Positions 26,938-35,035 of a stretch of 37,761 nt of DNA are shown here, piece by piece. The stretch comes from Pseudonocardiales bacterium (GTDB lineage: Bacteria > Actinomycetota > Actinomycetes > Mycobacteriales > Jatrophihabitantaceae). A program made the position numbers and the translations under genes. The number at the start of each line of letters is the position of its first letter. Position 1 is the first letter of the stretch. The stretch lies in the NCBI GenBank assembly GCA_025966155.1, contig JAOPVO010000319.1, positions 1-37,761 on the forward strand. Direction: 5' to 3'. The notes beneath the pieces are model-generated. The model searched no databases. It saw only the letters and a program-made list of their open reading frames with translations, and was not told the DNA's origin.

Positions 26938-28893
26938 GTGGCCACGGGGCAGTATCTGCACGTGGTCACCCCAGCAACGTCTACGCCTCCACGAGCCCTC
27001 CACCCAGCCGCGCCCTCCGCGGGGATGCTCGGGCTCACCCTCGGCGCCCTTGGCGTGGTGTACGGCGATATCGGGACCAGCCCCCTCTACGCACTGACGA
27101 CGGTGTTCTCGATCGACCACGGCGCGGTCAAGCCGACATCGACGGATGTCTACGGCGTGATCTCGCTGGTGTTCTGGTCAATCACGCTCATCGTGACGGT
27201 GAAGTACGTCGTGTTCGTCATGCGCGCCGACAACGACGGCGAAGGTGGCGTCATGGCCCTGGCCGCGCTGGTTCGCACCGTCCTGGGCAGCGGGCTGCGG
27301 CGCACTGGGTTCTTCATGGCCCTCGGTGTGCTTGGCGCCTCGCTGTTCTACGGCGACAGTCTCATCACTCCTGCGATCTCGGTGCTGTCCGCCACTGAGG
27401 GACTCGAGGTGGCTGCGCCGGACCTGGCCCACATCGCGCTGCCCCTCGGCCTGGCGATCGTCACAGTCCTGTTCGCCGCGCAGCGATGGGGCACCCACAT
27501 CGTCGGGCGCGCTTTTGGGCCGGTCATGGTGGTGTGGTTCTCGGTGCTGGCGCTGCTCGGGATCCCGCAGATCGTGGCCAATCCCCACATCCTGAAGGCG
27601 CTGTCCCCGACCTGGGCGGTCGCCTTCCTGCTCGAGGACCCGTTTGTCTCCTTCGTGGCCATGGGCGCCGTGGTGCTCGCGATCACCGGGGCGGAGGCGC
27701 TGTACGCCGACATGGGCCACTTCGGCCGCGCGCCCATCCGCCGGGCGTGGTTCCTTGCCGTCTTCCCGGCGCTGACGCTCAATTACCTCGGGCAGGGCGC
27801 GCTGATCCTCGATGACCCGAGCGCGATCAGGAACCCCTTCTTCCTGCTGGTGCCGGGCTGGGCGCGAATCCCCGTGGTCATCCTCGCCATGCTGGCCACG
27901 GTCATCGCCTCGCAGGCCGTTATCTCCGGCGCATTCTCGGTCACTCGCCAGGCGGTGCGGCTGGGGTTCCTGCCACAGCTGGTGATCCGCCAGACCTCGC
28001 AGCGTGAAAGCGGCCAGATCTATATCCCCGCGGTCAATTGGCTGCTATTCATTGGTGTCGCCGTCTTGATGCTGATGTTCCGGACGTCCAGCAATTTGGC
28101 CACGGCCTATGGCATCGCCGTCACCGGCACGCTGATGGTGACCACGACATTGTTCATCGTGGTGGCCCGGGTGATGTGGGGGTGGTCCACCTGGAAGCTC
28201 GTGCTCGTCGGCATCGGCTTCGGCGGGACGGAGGCCGCCTTCTTCGCCGCCAATCTGACCAAAGTGACGCACGGCGGCTGGCTGCCCCTGTTGATCGCCG
28301 CCGTCGTCTTCGCGGTGATGATGACCTGGCAGAAGGGCCGGCTCATCGTCACCGCCCGCCGTATCGAGATCGAGGGCCCGCTGCAGCCGTTCGTCGAGGC
28401 CCTGCAGCCCGGGTCGGTGCTCAGGGTCGCCGGCACCGGGATCTTCCTGCACCCCACGAAGGACACCGTCCCGTTGGCGCTACGCGCGAATGTCGATCAC
28501 AACCACGTGCTGCACGAGCACGTCGTGATCGTCTCGGTGGAATCGGCCAACGTGCCTCATGTGCCGCCGGACGAGCGCTTCAGCGTCGACAACCTCGAGC
28601 ACGCCGACGATGGCATCGTCCACCTGACGCTGAGATATGGCTTTCAGGACGACCGCAACATCCCCGAGACGCTGCGCCGCCTCGACCGGCGAAGCCCGGA
28701 GCTCGACATCGACCTCGATGCCGCAACGTATTTCCTATCGAGGGCGACGATCAGGCGCGGCCGGGCCCGCTCAATGTCGATCTGGCGCAAGCGGCTGTTC
28801 ATTGGGTTGGCCCATAACGCCGCGAGCCCCGCCGAGTACTTCGCGCTTCCGGAGGAGCGCACGGTGGTCATGGGGTCCCACATCGATCTCTGA
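26938..28893 (+). CDS. kup: Kup-type potassium uptake transporter
   Basis: LTLGALGVVYGDIGTSPLYALTTVF..., FWSITLIVTVKYVVFVMRADNDGEGGVMAL, GDSLITPAISVLSATEG, GAEALYADMGHFGRAPIRRAW; GTG start. Confidence 0.97.
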   Translation: MATGQYLHVVTPATSTPPRALHPAAPSAGMLGLTLGALGVVYGDIGTSPLYALTTVFSIDHGAVKPTSTDVYGVISLVFWSITLIVTVKYVVFVMRADNDGEGGVMALAALVRTVLGSGLRRTGFFMALGVLGASLFYGDSLITPAISVLSATEGLEVAAPDLAHIALPLGLAIVTVLFAAQRWGTHIVGRAFGPVMVVWFSVLALLGIPQIVANPHILKALSPTWAVAFLLEDPFVSFVAMGAVVLAITGAEALYADMGHFGRAPIRRAWFLAVFPALTLNYLGQGALILDDPSAIRNPFFLLVPGWARIPVVILAMLATVIASQAVISGAFSVTRQAVRLGFLPQLVIRQTSQRESGQIYIPAVNWLLFIGVAVLMLMFRTSSNLATAYGIAVTGTLMVTTTLFIVVARVMWGWSTWKLVLVGIGFGGTEAAFFAANLTKVTHGGWLPLLIAAVVFAVMMTWQKGRLIVTARRIEIEGPLQPFVEALQPGSVLRVAGTGIFLHPTKDTVPLALRANVDHNHVLHEHVVIVSVESANVPHVPPDERFSVDNLEHADDGIVHLTLRYGFQDDRNIPETLRRLDRRSPELDIDLDAATYFLSRATIRRGRARSMSIWRKRLFIGLAHNAASPAEYFALPEERTVVMGSHIDL

Positions 28894-28930
28894 GCCAATG
28901 ACCGGATGACTCAGGCGTGCCACTAACGGA

Positions 28931-29275
28931 TCAGCCGGCGGACGACGCCCGGTCCGCGCGTGAGCTGTGGCGGTCGCGCTCCGCGTCCGTGCGCTCGATG
29001 GCTCCGGCGCGCCTGTCTCCATGAGCGTCCTGTCGGTCCGCAGCAGCGTCGTTGCGGACCGCGGCTGACCGCAGCAGGCTGTCTTGGCTGACCTTGGAAC
29101 CGACCGGCTGCTCCGCCTCCTGCGCGGCCTCGTCGCGGTCATCGGCGGCCTCATCGCGAAGGGCGGCATCGTGGTCGCGCCGATCGGCGGCCCGATCGCG
29201 CTCGTAGGCAACGGCGTCCCGCCGGTCAGCTGCCTGGTCGCGCTCTGATCCGTTCAACCCGACGTTCGGCGTCAT
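28931..29275 (-). CDS. Heptad-repeat (xRDxxAx) low-complexity charged protein
   Basis: MTPNVGLNGSERDQAADRRDAVAYERDRAADRRDHDAALRDEAADDRDEAAQ...; 7-residue periodic RD. Confidence 0.75.
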   Translation of the reverse strand: MTPNVGLNGSERDQAADRRDAVAYERDRAADRRDHDAALRDEAADDRDEAAQEAEQPVGSKVSQDSLLRSAAVRNDAAADRQDAHGDRRAGAIERTDAERDRHSSRADRASSAG

Positions 29276-29294
29276 GTGCGTCTCCGATGCGATG

Positions 29295-29308
29295 AGGGCC
29301 AACGTCTC
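29295..29308 (-). promoter_or_regulatory. DosR-box-like site upstream of heptad-repeat gene
   Basis: Minus strand GAGACGTTGGCCCT; similar to the 26891 site. Confidence 0.4.
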
Positions 29309-30381
29309 TAGCGGAGCTGCGACGCCAACGGACAGGTGACGACGCGACGGGCGCTGAGACCTACCCGGTTGAGGTAGCCGATGATCGTCTTGTAAGCCTG
29401 GATCATCGAGGTCTCTGTGTACAGCACGCCGTTGGCCTCGCAGTAGCGGCGGACAATCGGGGTGGCCCGGCGCAGGTTCGGGCGCGGCATGCTCGGGAAG
29501 AGGTGGTGCTCGATCTGGCGGTTGAGGCCGCCCATCGCGATGTCCATGGCCCGGCCGCCGCGGATGTTGCGGGACATCAGCACCTGACGCCGCAGGAAGT
29601 CCAGGTTCATGCCGCGCGGCACGATCGGCATCCCGATGTGGTTCGGGGCGAACGAGCCGCCCAGCAGCAGGCCGAAGAACGCCAGCTGCAGGCCCAGGAA
29701 CGCGGCCGCCTTTCCCAGGGGGAGGAACAGCAGCAGGACCGCCACGTAGCCGCCGAGGCGCAGCGCGATCAGCGTGAGCTCCAGCCAGCGGTGCTTGGCG
29801 CCTTGCTCCCGCGCCAGCGACAGCATGCTGGAGATGTGCAGGTGCAGGCCCTCGAGCAGCAGCAGGGGGACGAAGTACCAGCCCTGGTGCTCCACCCACT
29901 GGCGCGCGCGGCCCTGCTTGGCCTGCGCGGCCTCAGTGGTGAAGGAGACCACCCCGGGCGCGATGTCGGGGTCCTTGCCGATCTGGTTCGGCCCGCTGTG
30001 GTGGCGGCTGTGCTTGCTGTTCCACCAGTTGTAGCTGAGGCCAACGCCGACCGCGCCGATCATCCGGGCGGTCCACTCGTTCCAGCTCCGGGAGGCGAAT
30101 ACCTGCCGGTGCGCGGCATCGTGCGCCACGAAGCCCATCTGGCTCATCGCCACGGCCAGCAGTGCGGCGAGGATCAGCTGGAACCAGGAGTTGCCCAGCC
30201 ATGCGAAGAGAACCCAGATCACGACCATCAGGGTCACGAGCGACCCGATGCGCAGGATGTAGTGGCCACGCCGGCGGCCCATGAGCCCCGCGTCCTGGAC
30301 CTCGCGCAGCAGAATCGAATACGAGCTGGCGAAGCGCTGCTGGGCGGTGCCGGATCCGTCGAGCTGGGCGGTGTCGTTCAT
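29308..30381 (-). CDS. Membrane fatty acid desaturase (acyl-lipid type)
   Basis: His boxes HDAAH, HSRHH, QIEHHLFP in conserved order. Confidence 0.94.
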   Translation of the reverse strand: MNDTAQLDGSGTAQQRFASSYSILLREVQDAGLMGRRRGHYILRIGSLVTLMVVIWVLFAWLGNSWFQLILAALLAVAMSQMGFVAHDAAHRQVFASRSWNEWTARMIGAVGVGLSYNWWNSKHSRHHSGPNQIGKDPDIAPGVVSFTTEAAQAKQGRARQWVEHQGWYFVPLLLLEGLHLHISSMLSLAREQGAKHRWLELTLIALRLGGYVAVLLLFLPLGKAAAFLGLQLAFFGLLLGGSFAPNHIGMPIVPRGMNLDFLRRQVLMSRNIRGGRAMDIAMGGLNRQIEHHLFPSMPRPNLRRATPIVRRYCEANGVLYTETSMIQAYKTIIGYLNRVGLSARRVVTCPLASQLR

Positions 30382-30494
30382 GGCGTCCTCGGCGGGCAGG
30401 GGCCTCATGAGCGACCACGCTCCTGCGCGTCTGTTCTCACGTGTGGAGATCGGCCGGCTGACTCGTCAGCCGAGGCAGACGGTACAGGGAATAA

Positions 30495-30541
30495 ATGTGG
30501 GGACGCCGTTATCCCAACTGAGAATATCGGCGTCCCCACAT
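30495..30541 (-). terminator. Strong hairpin after pckG (terminator or attenuator)
   Basis: Perfect 14-bp arms ATGTGGGGACGCCG (30495-30508) / CGGCGTCCCCACAT (30528-30541), extendable with one mismatch; followed on the minus strand by TTTATTC. Confidence 0.75.
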
Positions 30542-30578
30542 CGCCCTGCTACTTCATGTCGTGCTGCGCGGAGCTGCC

Positions 30579-32429
30579 CTACTTGGAGTCGAGCTCCGGG
30601 TTGGCCAGGTCGGCGGCGACGCGGCGGTGCGCGGCCCAGATCTCCTCGGGCAGCCCGTCGAACCCGTTCAGGTACGCCTCGCGGAAGCCCATCTCCTGGC
30701 GCCAGCGCTCGACATCGATCGTCAGCACGGTCTTCAGGTCCTCAGGGGTGATGTCGACGCCCTCGAGGTTGAGCTCGTCCTCGGTCGGGATGATGCCGAC
30801 GGGGGTCTGGCGCCCAGTGACCTCGCCGTTCTTGAGCTGCATCAGCCAGAGCAGCGGCCGCAGGTTGTCGCGGTAGCCGGGCCACAGGTAGTGCCCGTCC
30901 TGCGGGTCGCGCTGGAACCAGTTGACGTGGGCGAAGATGGGCTTCTCGGTGGCCTGGCCGATGATGTTCAGCCAGTGCGCGGCGTAGGTGCTCTCCGGGA
31001 TGGCCAGGAACGGCCGCATCGACATCGGGTCGTAGCGCAGCTGGCCATCGAGGCCGTCGGCGGCGAAGGTCGCCTCCGCGCCCAGGGTGAGCCCGTCGTA
31101 GACGCCCTCGGCGATGTCGGTGATCGCGCGGATCAGCGGCTCGCGGTCGCGGGTGCGGCCGCCGAAGATGATCCCGTCGATCGGCACGCCGCGCGGGTCC
31201 TCGAAGTCGCCCGCGACGTTGGGCACGTTAGCCAGCGTCGTGGTGAATCGGCTGTTCGGGTGGGCCCACGGCTCGTCGCTGCCGGCCGGGCGGTCGGAGA
31301 TCCGCTCGCCCTTCCAGTCCAGCCAGCCGGCGAGGTCCGTCGGGATCTCGGGCGTCTTGCCCTCCCACCAGACCTCGAGGGTGTCCTCGTTGTAGGCGAT
31401 GTTCGTGAAGATCGCCCCGGTGCCCTCGCCGATGGAGTGCAGCGCGGTGGGGTTGGTCGTCTCGTTGGTGTCCTTGGCGACGCCGAACACCCCGAACTCG
31501 GGGTTGATCGCGTAGATCTTGCCGTCGGCCGGGTCGACGCTGAGCCAGGCGATGTCGTCGCCGTAGAACGTCACGCGGTAGCGGTCGCCGAGCACGTCCG
31601 GCGCGAGCATCATCGCCAGGTTCGTCTTGCCCGACGCGCTCGGGAACCCGCCGCAGATGTGATAGGTCCGGCCGGTCTGCTTGTCCTCGATGCCGATCAG
31701 CATGAACTGCTCGGCCAGGAAAGCACCGGATGCATAGCCGTCGTAGCAGGCCTGGCGCAGGCCATGGGCGATCTTGCCCAGCAGCGCATTGCCGCCGTAG
31801 GACGAGCCGAAGTGCAGGATCGTGCGCTCGTCGGCGACGGTCACGAAGTAGCGCTGGTCCTCCGGCGTGCCCTGGCCCAGGTTCTCCAGGTCGCCGGTGA
31901 CGTGCACCGCGCGCACGAAGCGGTCGGGGTCCGCGAGGCTGTCCAGGTGCTGCGCGCCGACGCGGGCCATCCGGATCATGTGCAGGACGACGGTGCGCGA
32001 GTCGGTGAGCTCGACGCCCGCCGCGTACGGCTCGAGCGGCGATCCGGGCGGGGCCATCAGGTACGGGACGACGTACATCGTCTTGCCGGCCGAGGCGCCG
32101 CGCATGCGGTCCTCGAGCATCGGCTTCATCTCACTGGACGGGCGCCAGTTGTTGAAGACGCCCTTGTCGGCCGGGTTGCTGGTGGCAACGATCGTGCGCT
32201 CCTCGGAGCGCGCGGTGTCCTTGAAGTAGCTGCGCGAGTAGTAGACGCCATCGCTCGTCGGCAGGATCTCCCCTGCGTCCAGGCACTCCTGGATGAGGCG
32301 GGCGTCGTCGGCCGCGCTCACGACCTCTACGCGGTCCGCTCCGGTAATCGCGGCCCAGTGGGTGACATAGGCGCGGACATTCGGGTTCTGCAGTCCTGCG
32401 TGATCAAGTGCGGCGTTGACGTCTGCCAT
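30579..32429 (-). CDS. pckG: Phosphoenolpyruvate carboxykinase (GTP)
   Basis: FGGRTRDREPLI, FPSASGKTNLAMM, GDDIAWLSVDPADGKIYAINPEFGVFGVA, MRPFLAIPESTYAAHWL; alternative ATG at 32498. Confidence 0.95.
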   Translation of the reverse strand: MADVNAALDHAGLQNPNVRAYVTHWAAITGADRVEVVSAADDARLIQECLDAGEILPTSDGVYYSRSYFKDTARSEERTIVATSNPADKGVFNNWRPSSEMKPMLEDRMRGASAGKTMYVVPYLMAPPGSPLEPYAAGVELTDSRTVVLHMIRMARVGAQHLDSLADPDRFVRAVHVTGDLENLGQGTPEDQRYFVTVADERTILHFGSSYGGNALLGKIAHGLRQACYDGYASGAFLAEQFMLIGIEDKQTGRTYHICGGFPSASGKTNLAMMLAPDVLGDRYRVTFYGDDIAWLSVDPADGKIYAINPEFGVFGVAKDTNETTNPTALHSIGEGTGAIFTNIAYNEDTLEVWWEGKTPEIPTDLAGWLDWKGERISDRPAGSDEPWAHPNSRFTTTLANVPNVAGDFEDPRGVPIDGIIFGGRTRDREPLIRAITDIAEGVYDGLTLGAEATFAADGLDGQLRYDPMSMRPFLAIPESTYAAHWLNIIGQATEKPIFAHVNWFQRDPQDGHYLWPGYRDNLRPLLWLMQLKNGEVTGRQTPVGIIPTEDELNLEGVDITPEDLKTVLTIDVERWRQEMGFREAYLNGFDGLPEEIWAAHRRVAADLANPELDSK

Positions 32430-32530
32430 GTCTGTACTTGGTCCCTTCGGTTCGGCTTCGCCCACGACCTTGAGGTCGAGAGCTGGGCTATCGGTCAATC
32501 AGGCTAGGGGTCGCGCTCAGCGGCGGTGCA

Positions 32531-32544
32531 GAGGACAACGTCCC
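32531..32544 (-). promoter_or_regulatory. DosR-box-like site between tRNA-Arg and pckG
   Basis: Minus strand GGGACGTTGTCCTC; context near-identical to the 26891 site. Confidence 0.45.
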
Positions 32545-32572
32545 GACTGCCGGTTGCCCGAGCCGTCTGGGG

Positions 32573-32645
32573 TGCCCTCGGCCGGAATCGAACCGGCGAC
32601 GCCCGGCTTAGGAGTCCGGCGCTCTATCCCCTGAGCTACGAGGGC
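32573..32645 (-). tRNA. tRNA-Arg (anticodon CCT)
   Basis: Minus strand GCCCTCGTAGCTCAGGGGATAGAGCGCCGGACTCCTAAGCCGGGCGTCGCCGGTTCGATTCCGGCCGAGGGCA; cloverleaf foldable, anticodon loop CTCCTAA. Confidence 0.96.
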
Positions 32646-32722
32646 GTAGCGGGGTCAGCGTACCGATGGCCGGGGGGTTCGGGAGCGCCAAGCCCGGAAC
32701 TCGATCGTCGGGAAGCGCGCGC

Positions 32723-34141
32723 CTACCAACCGGCGGGTGCGTAGTCCTTCAGGAAGACGCCGAAAAGGTCCTCGCCGGCCTCGCCGCGCACGATCGGGTC
32801 GTACACGCGCGCTGCGCCGTCGACCAGGTCCAGCGGCGCGTGGAAGCCCTCCTCGGCCAGGCGGAGCTTCGTGGGGTGGGGTCGCTCGTCGGTGATCCAG
32901 CCGGTGTCGACGGACGTCATGAGGATGCCGTCATCGAGCATCTCCCTCGCCGACGTGCGGGTCAGCATGTTGAGGGCGGCCTTGGCCATGTTGGTGTGCG
33001 GGTGGCCGGGACCCTTGTAGCCGCGGCTGAACACGCCTTCCATAGCCGACACATTGACCACGTACTTGCGCCGTGCCGACGACGCCCGCATGGCCGGGCG
33101 CAGCCGGCTGATCAGGATGAACGGCGCGGTGGAATTGCATAGCTGCACCTCGAGCAGCTCCAGCGCGTCGATCTCATCGACCGTCTGCACCCAGCTGTTG
33201 GTGTGGTGCAGGTCCGGCAGCAGCCCGCCGGCGTCGATCGCGACGTCGGACGTCATGTGCTCCGGGGACGCCGAGCGGGCGACCAGCGCCAGCGACGTGA
33301 GGGCGTGCGGCGAGGGGTGGGCGCCGATCGATCCGGCCAGCGCGGCCGGGTGGGCATCGCTGATGTGGTCGAACGCGATCATCTCTGGCAGGACGCCGCC
33401 GGGCAGGGGCGCGGACTCGGCCTCGATCAGCGGGGCGTACGAGCCGGGGGAGCGGCGCACCGTCTGCGCCGCGTTGTTGATCAGGATGTCCAACGGCCCG
33501 GCGGCGGCGACTGAATCGGCCAGTGCGACCACCTGCGCGGGGTCGCGCAGGTCGATGCCGACGATGCGCAGCCGGTGCAGCCAATCGTCGGAGTCCGGCA
33601 TGGCCTTGAACCGGCGCACCGCATCGTTGGGGAACCGCGTGGTGATGGTCGTGTGCGCGCCGTCGCGCAGGAGGCGGAGCGCGATGTACATCCCGATCTT
33701 GGCCCGGCCGCCGGTCAGCAGCGCCCGGCGCCCGGCGAGGTCCGTGCGGGCATCGCGGCGCTGGTGGCTCAGGTGCGCGCAGTCCGGGCAGAGCTGGTGA
33801 TAGAAGGCGTCGACCTCGGTGTACGGCTCCTTGCAGATGTAGCAGGGGCGCGCCCGAAGCAGCGTCCCGGCACTGGCGCCCGGAGCGTTCGAGATCAGGG
33901 GGATGCCCGCGGTCTCGTCGTCGATGCGGCCCGGCGCGCCGGTGGCGGTGGCCGCCACGACGGCCCGGTCGGATTCCGCGACGAACTGGCGCTTGTCCAT
34001 CCGCCGCTGCTTCTTGACCGACTTGAAGATGCCCGCGGTGGCCCGCCGGATGGCGATCGCGTCGGGGTCCTCCGGGTCGAGCTCGCTGACCTGGGCGAGC
34101 ACGCCCAGCGCGACGCGCAGCTGCTCCGGGTCGATGGTCAC
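32723..34141 (-). CDS. Atypical SDR oxidoreductase with N-terminal CxxC-x14-CxxC zinc knuckle
   Basis: RPCYICKEPYTEVDAFYHQLCPDCAHLSHQRRDARTDLAGRRALLTGGRAKIGMYIALRLLRDGAHTTITTRF...LDILINNAAQTVRR...HTNMAKAALNMLTRTSA. Confidence 0.9.
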   Translation of the reverse strand: MTIDPEQLRVALGVLAQVSELDPEDPDAIAIRRATAGIFKSVKKQRRMDKRQFVAESDRAVVAATATGAPGRIDDETAGIPLISNAPGASAGTLLRARPCYICKEPYTEVDAFYHQLCPDCAHLSHQRRDARTDLAGRRALLTGGRAKIGMYIALRLLRDGAHTTITTRFPNDAVRRFKAMPDSDDWLHRLRIVGIDLRDPAQVVALADSVAAAGPLDILINNAAQTVRRSPGSYAPLIEAESAPLPGGVLPEMIAFDHISDAHPAALAGSIGAHPSPHALTSLALVARSASPEHMTSDVAIDAGGLLPDLHHTNSWVQTVDEIDALELLEVQLCNSTAPFILISRLRPAMRASSARRKYVVNVSAMEGVFSRGYKGPGHPHTNMAKAALNMLTRTSAREMLDDGILMTSVDTGWITDERPHPTKLRLAEEGFHAPLDLVDGAARVYDPIVRGEAGEDLFGVFLKDYAPAGW

Positions 34142-34160
34142 CTGAAGATCCTAGGGGAGG

Positions 34161-34715
34161 TCAGGAGACCAGCAGCTTGATGCCGATGGCGATGAGGGCG
34201 ATGCCGCCCAGGATCTCGACCTTCTCCCCGAAGACCGTGCCCAGGCGCTTGCCGAACAGGAACCCGGCGATGCTGATGACGAACGTGACGACGCCGATCA
34301 CGACGATCGACACCAGCAGCGGCAGGCCGGCGAGGCTCAGGGTCACGCCCACGACCAGGGCGTCGATGCTGGTGGCCACGGCGAGTGCCAGCAGGGTCCG
34401 GGTGCGCAGCATGTCGCCGGCCGCCTCGGTCTCGCCTTTCGTCGACACGGCGTTGCGGATCATGTTGAGGCCGATCAGCACCAGGAGGATGAAGGCGATC
34501 CAGCCGCTGGCGGAGTTTACGAATCCCTTGAACGCATTGCCCAGCAGATAGCCCAGCAGCGGCATCCCGGCCTGGAACCCGCCGAAGAACAGGCCGACCT
34601 TGAGGGCGTCGCGCAGGACGGCTTTGCGGGCCTTGACGCCGCCGGCGATGCTCACGGCCAAGGCGTCAAGGGACAGGCTGATCGCGATGACCAGCACATT
34701 GATGAACGACCCCAC
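34161..34715 (-). CDS. mntP: Manganese efflux pump MntP
   Basis: FINVLVIAISLSLDALAVSIAGGVK...GLFFGGFQAGMPLLGYLLG...ATSIDALVVGVTLSL...FGKRLGTVFGEKVEILGGIALIAIGIKLL; GTG start with GGAGG RBS. Confidence 0.94.
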   Translation of the reverse strand: MGSFINVLVIAISLSLDALAVSIAGGVKARKAVLRDALKVGLFFGGFQAGMPLLGYLLGNAFKGFVNSASGWIAFILLVLIGLNMIRNAVSTKGETEAAGDMLRTRTLLALAVATSIDALVVGVTLSLAGLPLLVSIVVIGVVTFVISIAGFLFGKRLGTVFGEKVEILGGIALIAIGIKLLVS

Positions 34716-34722
34716 GGGTGCT

Positions 34723-34748
34723 TCCTCCCTGCGAGCCGCAGGAGGAGG
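34723..34748 (-). promoter_or_regulatory. Hairpin overlapping mntP ribosome-binding site (candidate expression platform)
   Basis: Minus strand TCCTCCTGCG-GCT-CGCAGGGAGGA, pairing the GGAGGA Shine-Dalgarno with an upstream CCTCCT. Confidence 0.6.
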
Positions 34749-34787
34749 GGTGCACCTCGACCTGCGGCAGACGAATGTCTGACACAA

Positions 34788-34932
34788 GTCGAAGGTCTCG
34801 CTACCCGCGCTGGGTGGATCTCATGCTGTGCTGGGTCTCGTGCTGGGCGCGGGCCCGGGCGCCGGGAGCGAGTCCCGCAAGGGACATGCTCCGGTATGTC
34901 GACGCTCCGGCGGGAAGCTACTCCCCTTCAAC
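34788..34932 (-). ncRNA. yybP-ykoY-type (manganese) riboswitch aptamer upstream of mntP
   Basis: Minus strand GTTGAAGGGGAGTAGC...GTCGACATACCGGAGCATGTC...AGCGAGACCTTCGAC: signature AAGGGGAGUAGC, GUyGACAUACxxxxxxAUGU and AGCxAGACCUU blocks; P1 GUUGAAGG/CCUUCGAC closes. Confidence 0.9.
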
Positions 34933-34980
34933 AGGGACGAACTGTACCTCGCAGCCGCACGGCGGGAGGGCCGCGCGGCT

Positions 34981-35025
34981 GCGATCTGGCTTACAGCGAT
35001 CTGGCTGGCAGCCAGCTGGCTTTAC
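34981..35025. repeat. Three imperfect 15-bp tandem repeats
   Basis: GCGATCTGGCTTACA / GCGATCTGGCTGGCA / GCCAGCTGGCTTTAC. Confidence 0.6.
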
Positions 35026-35035
35026 GGGGTCTGAC

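Noticed and set aside
30561-32507. 648-aa plus ORF antisense to pckG
   Set aside because: Complete shadow of PEPCK; Val/Arg/Asp-rich spurious translation.
34872-34885. GTCCC-GCAA-GGGAC inverted repeat initially considered a DosR-type site
   Set aside because: It falls inside the yybP-ykoY riboswitch and is better explained as an RNA stem (GUCCC UUGC GGGAC).
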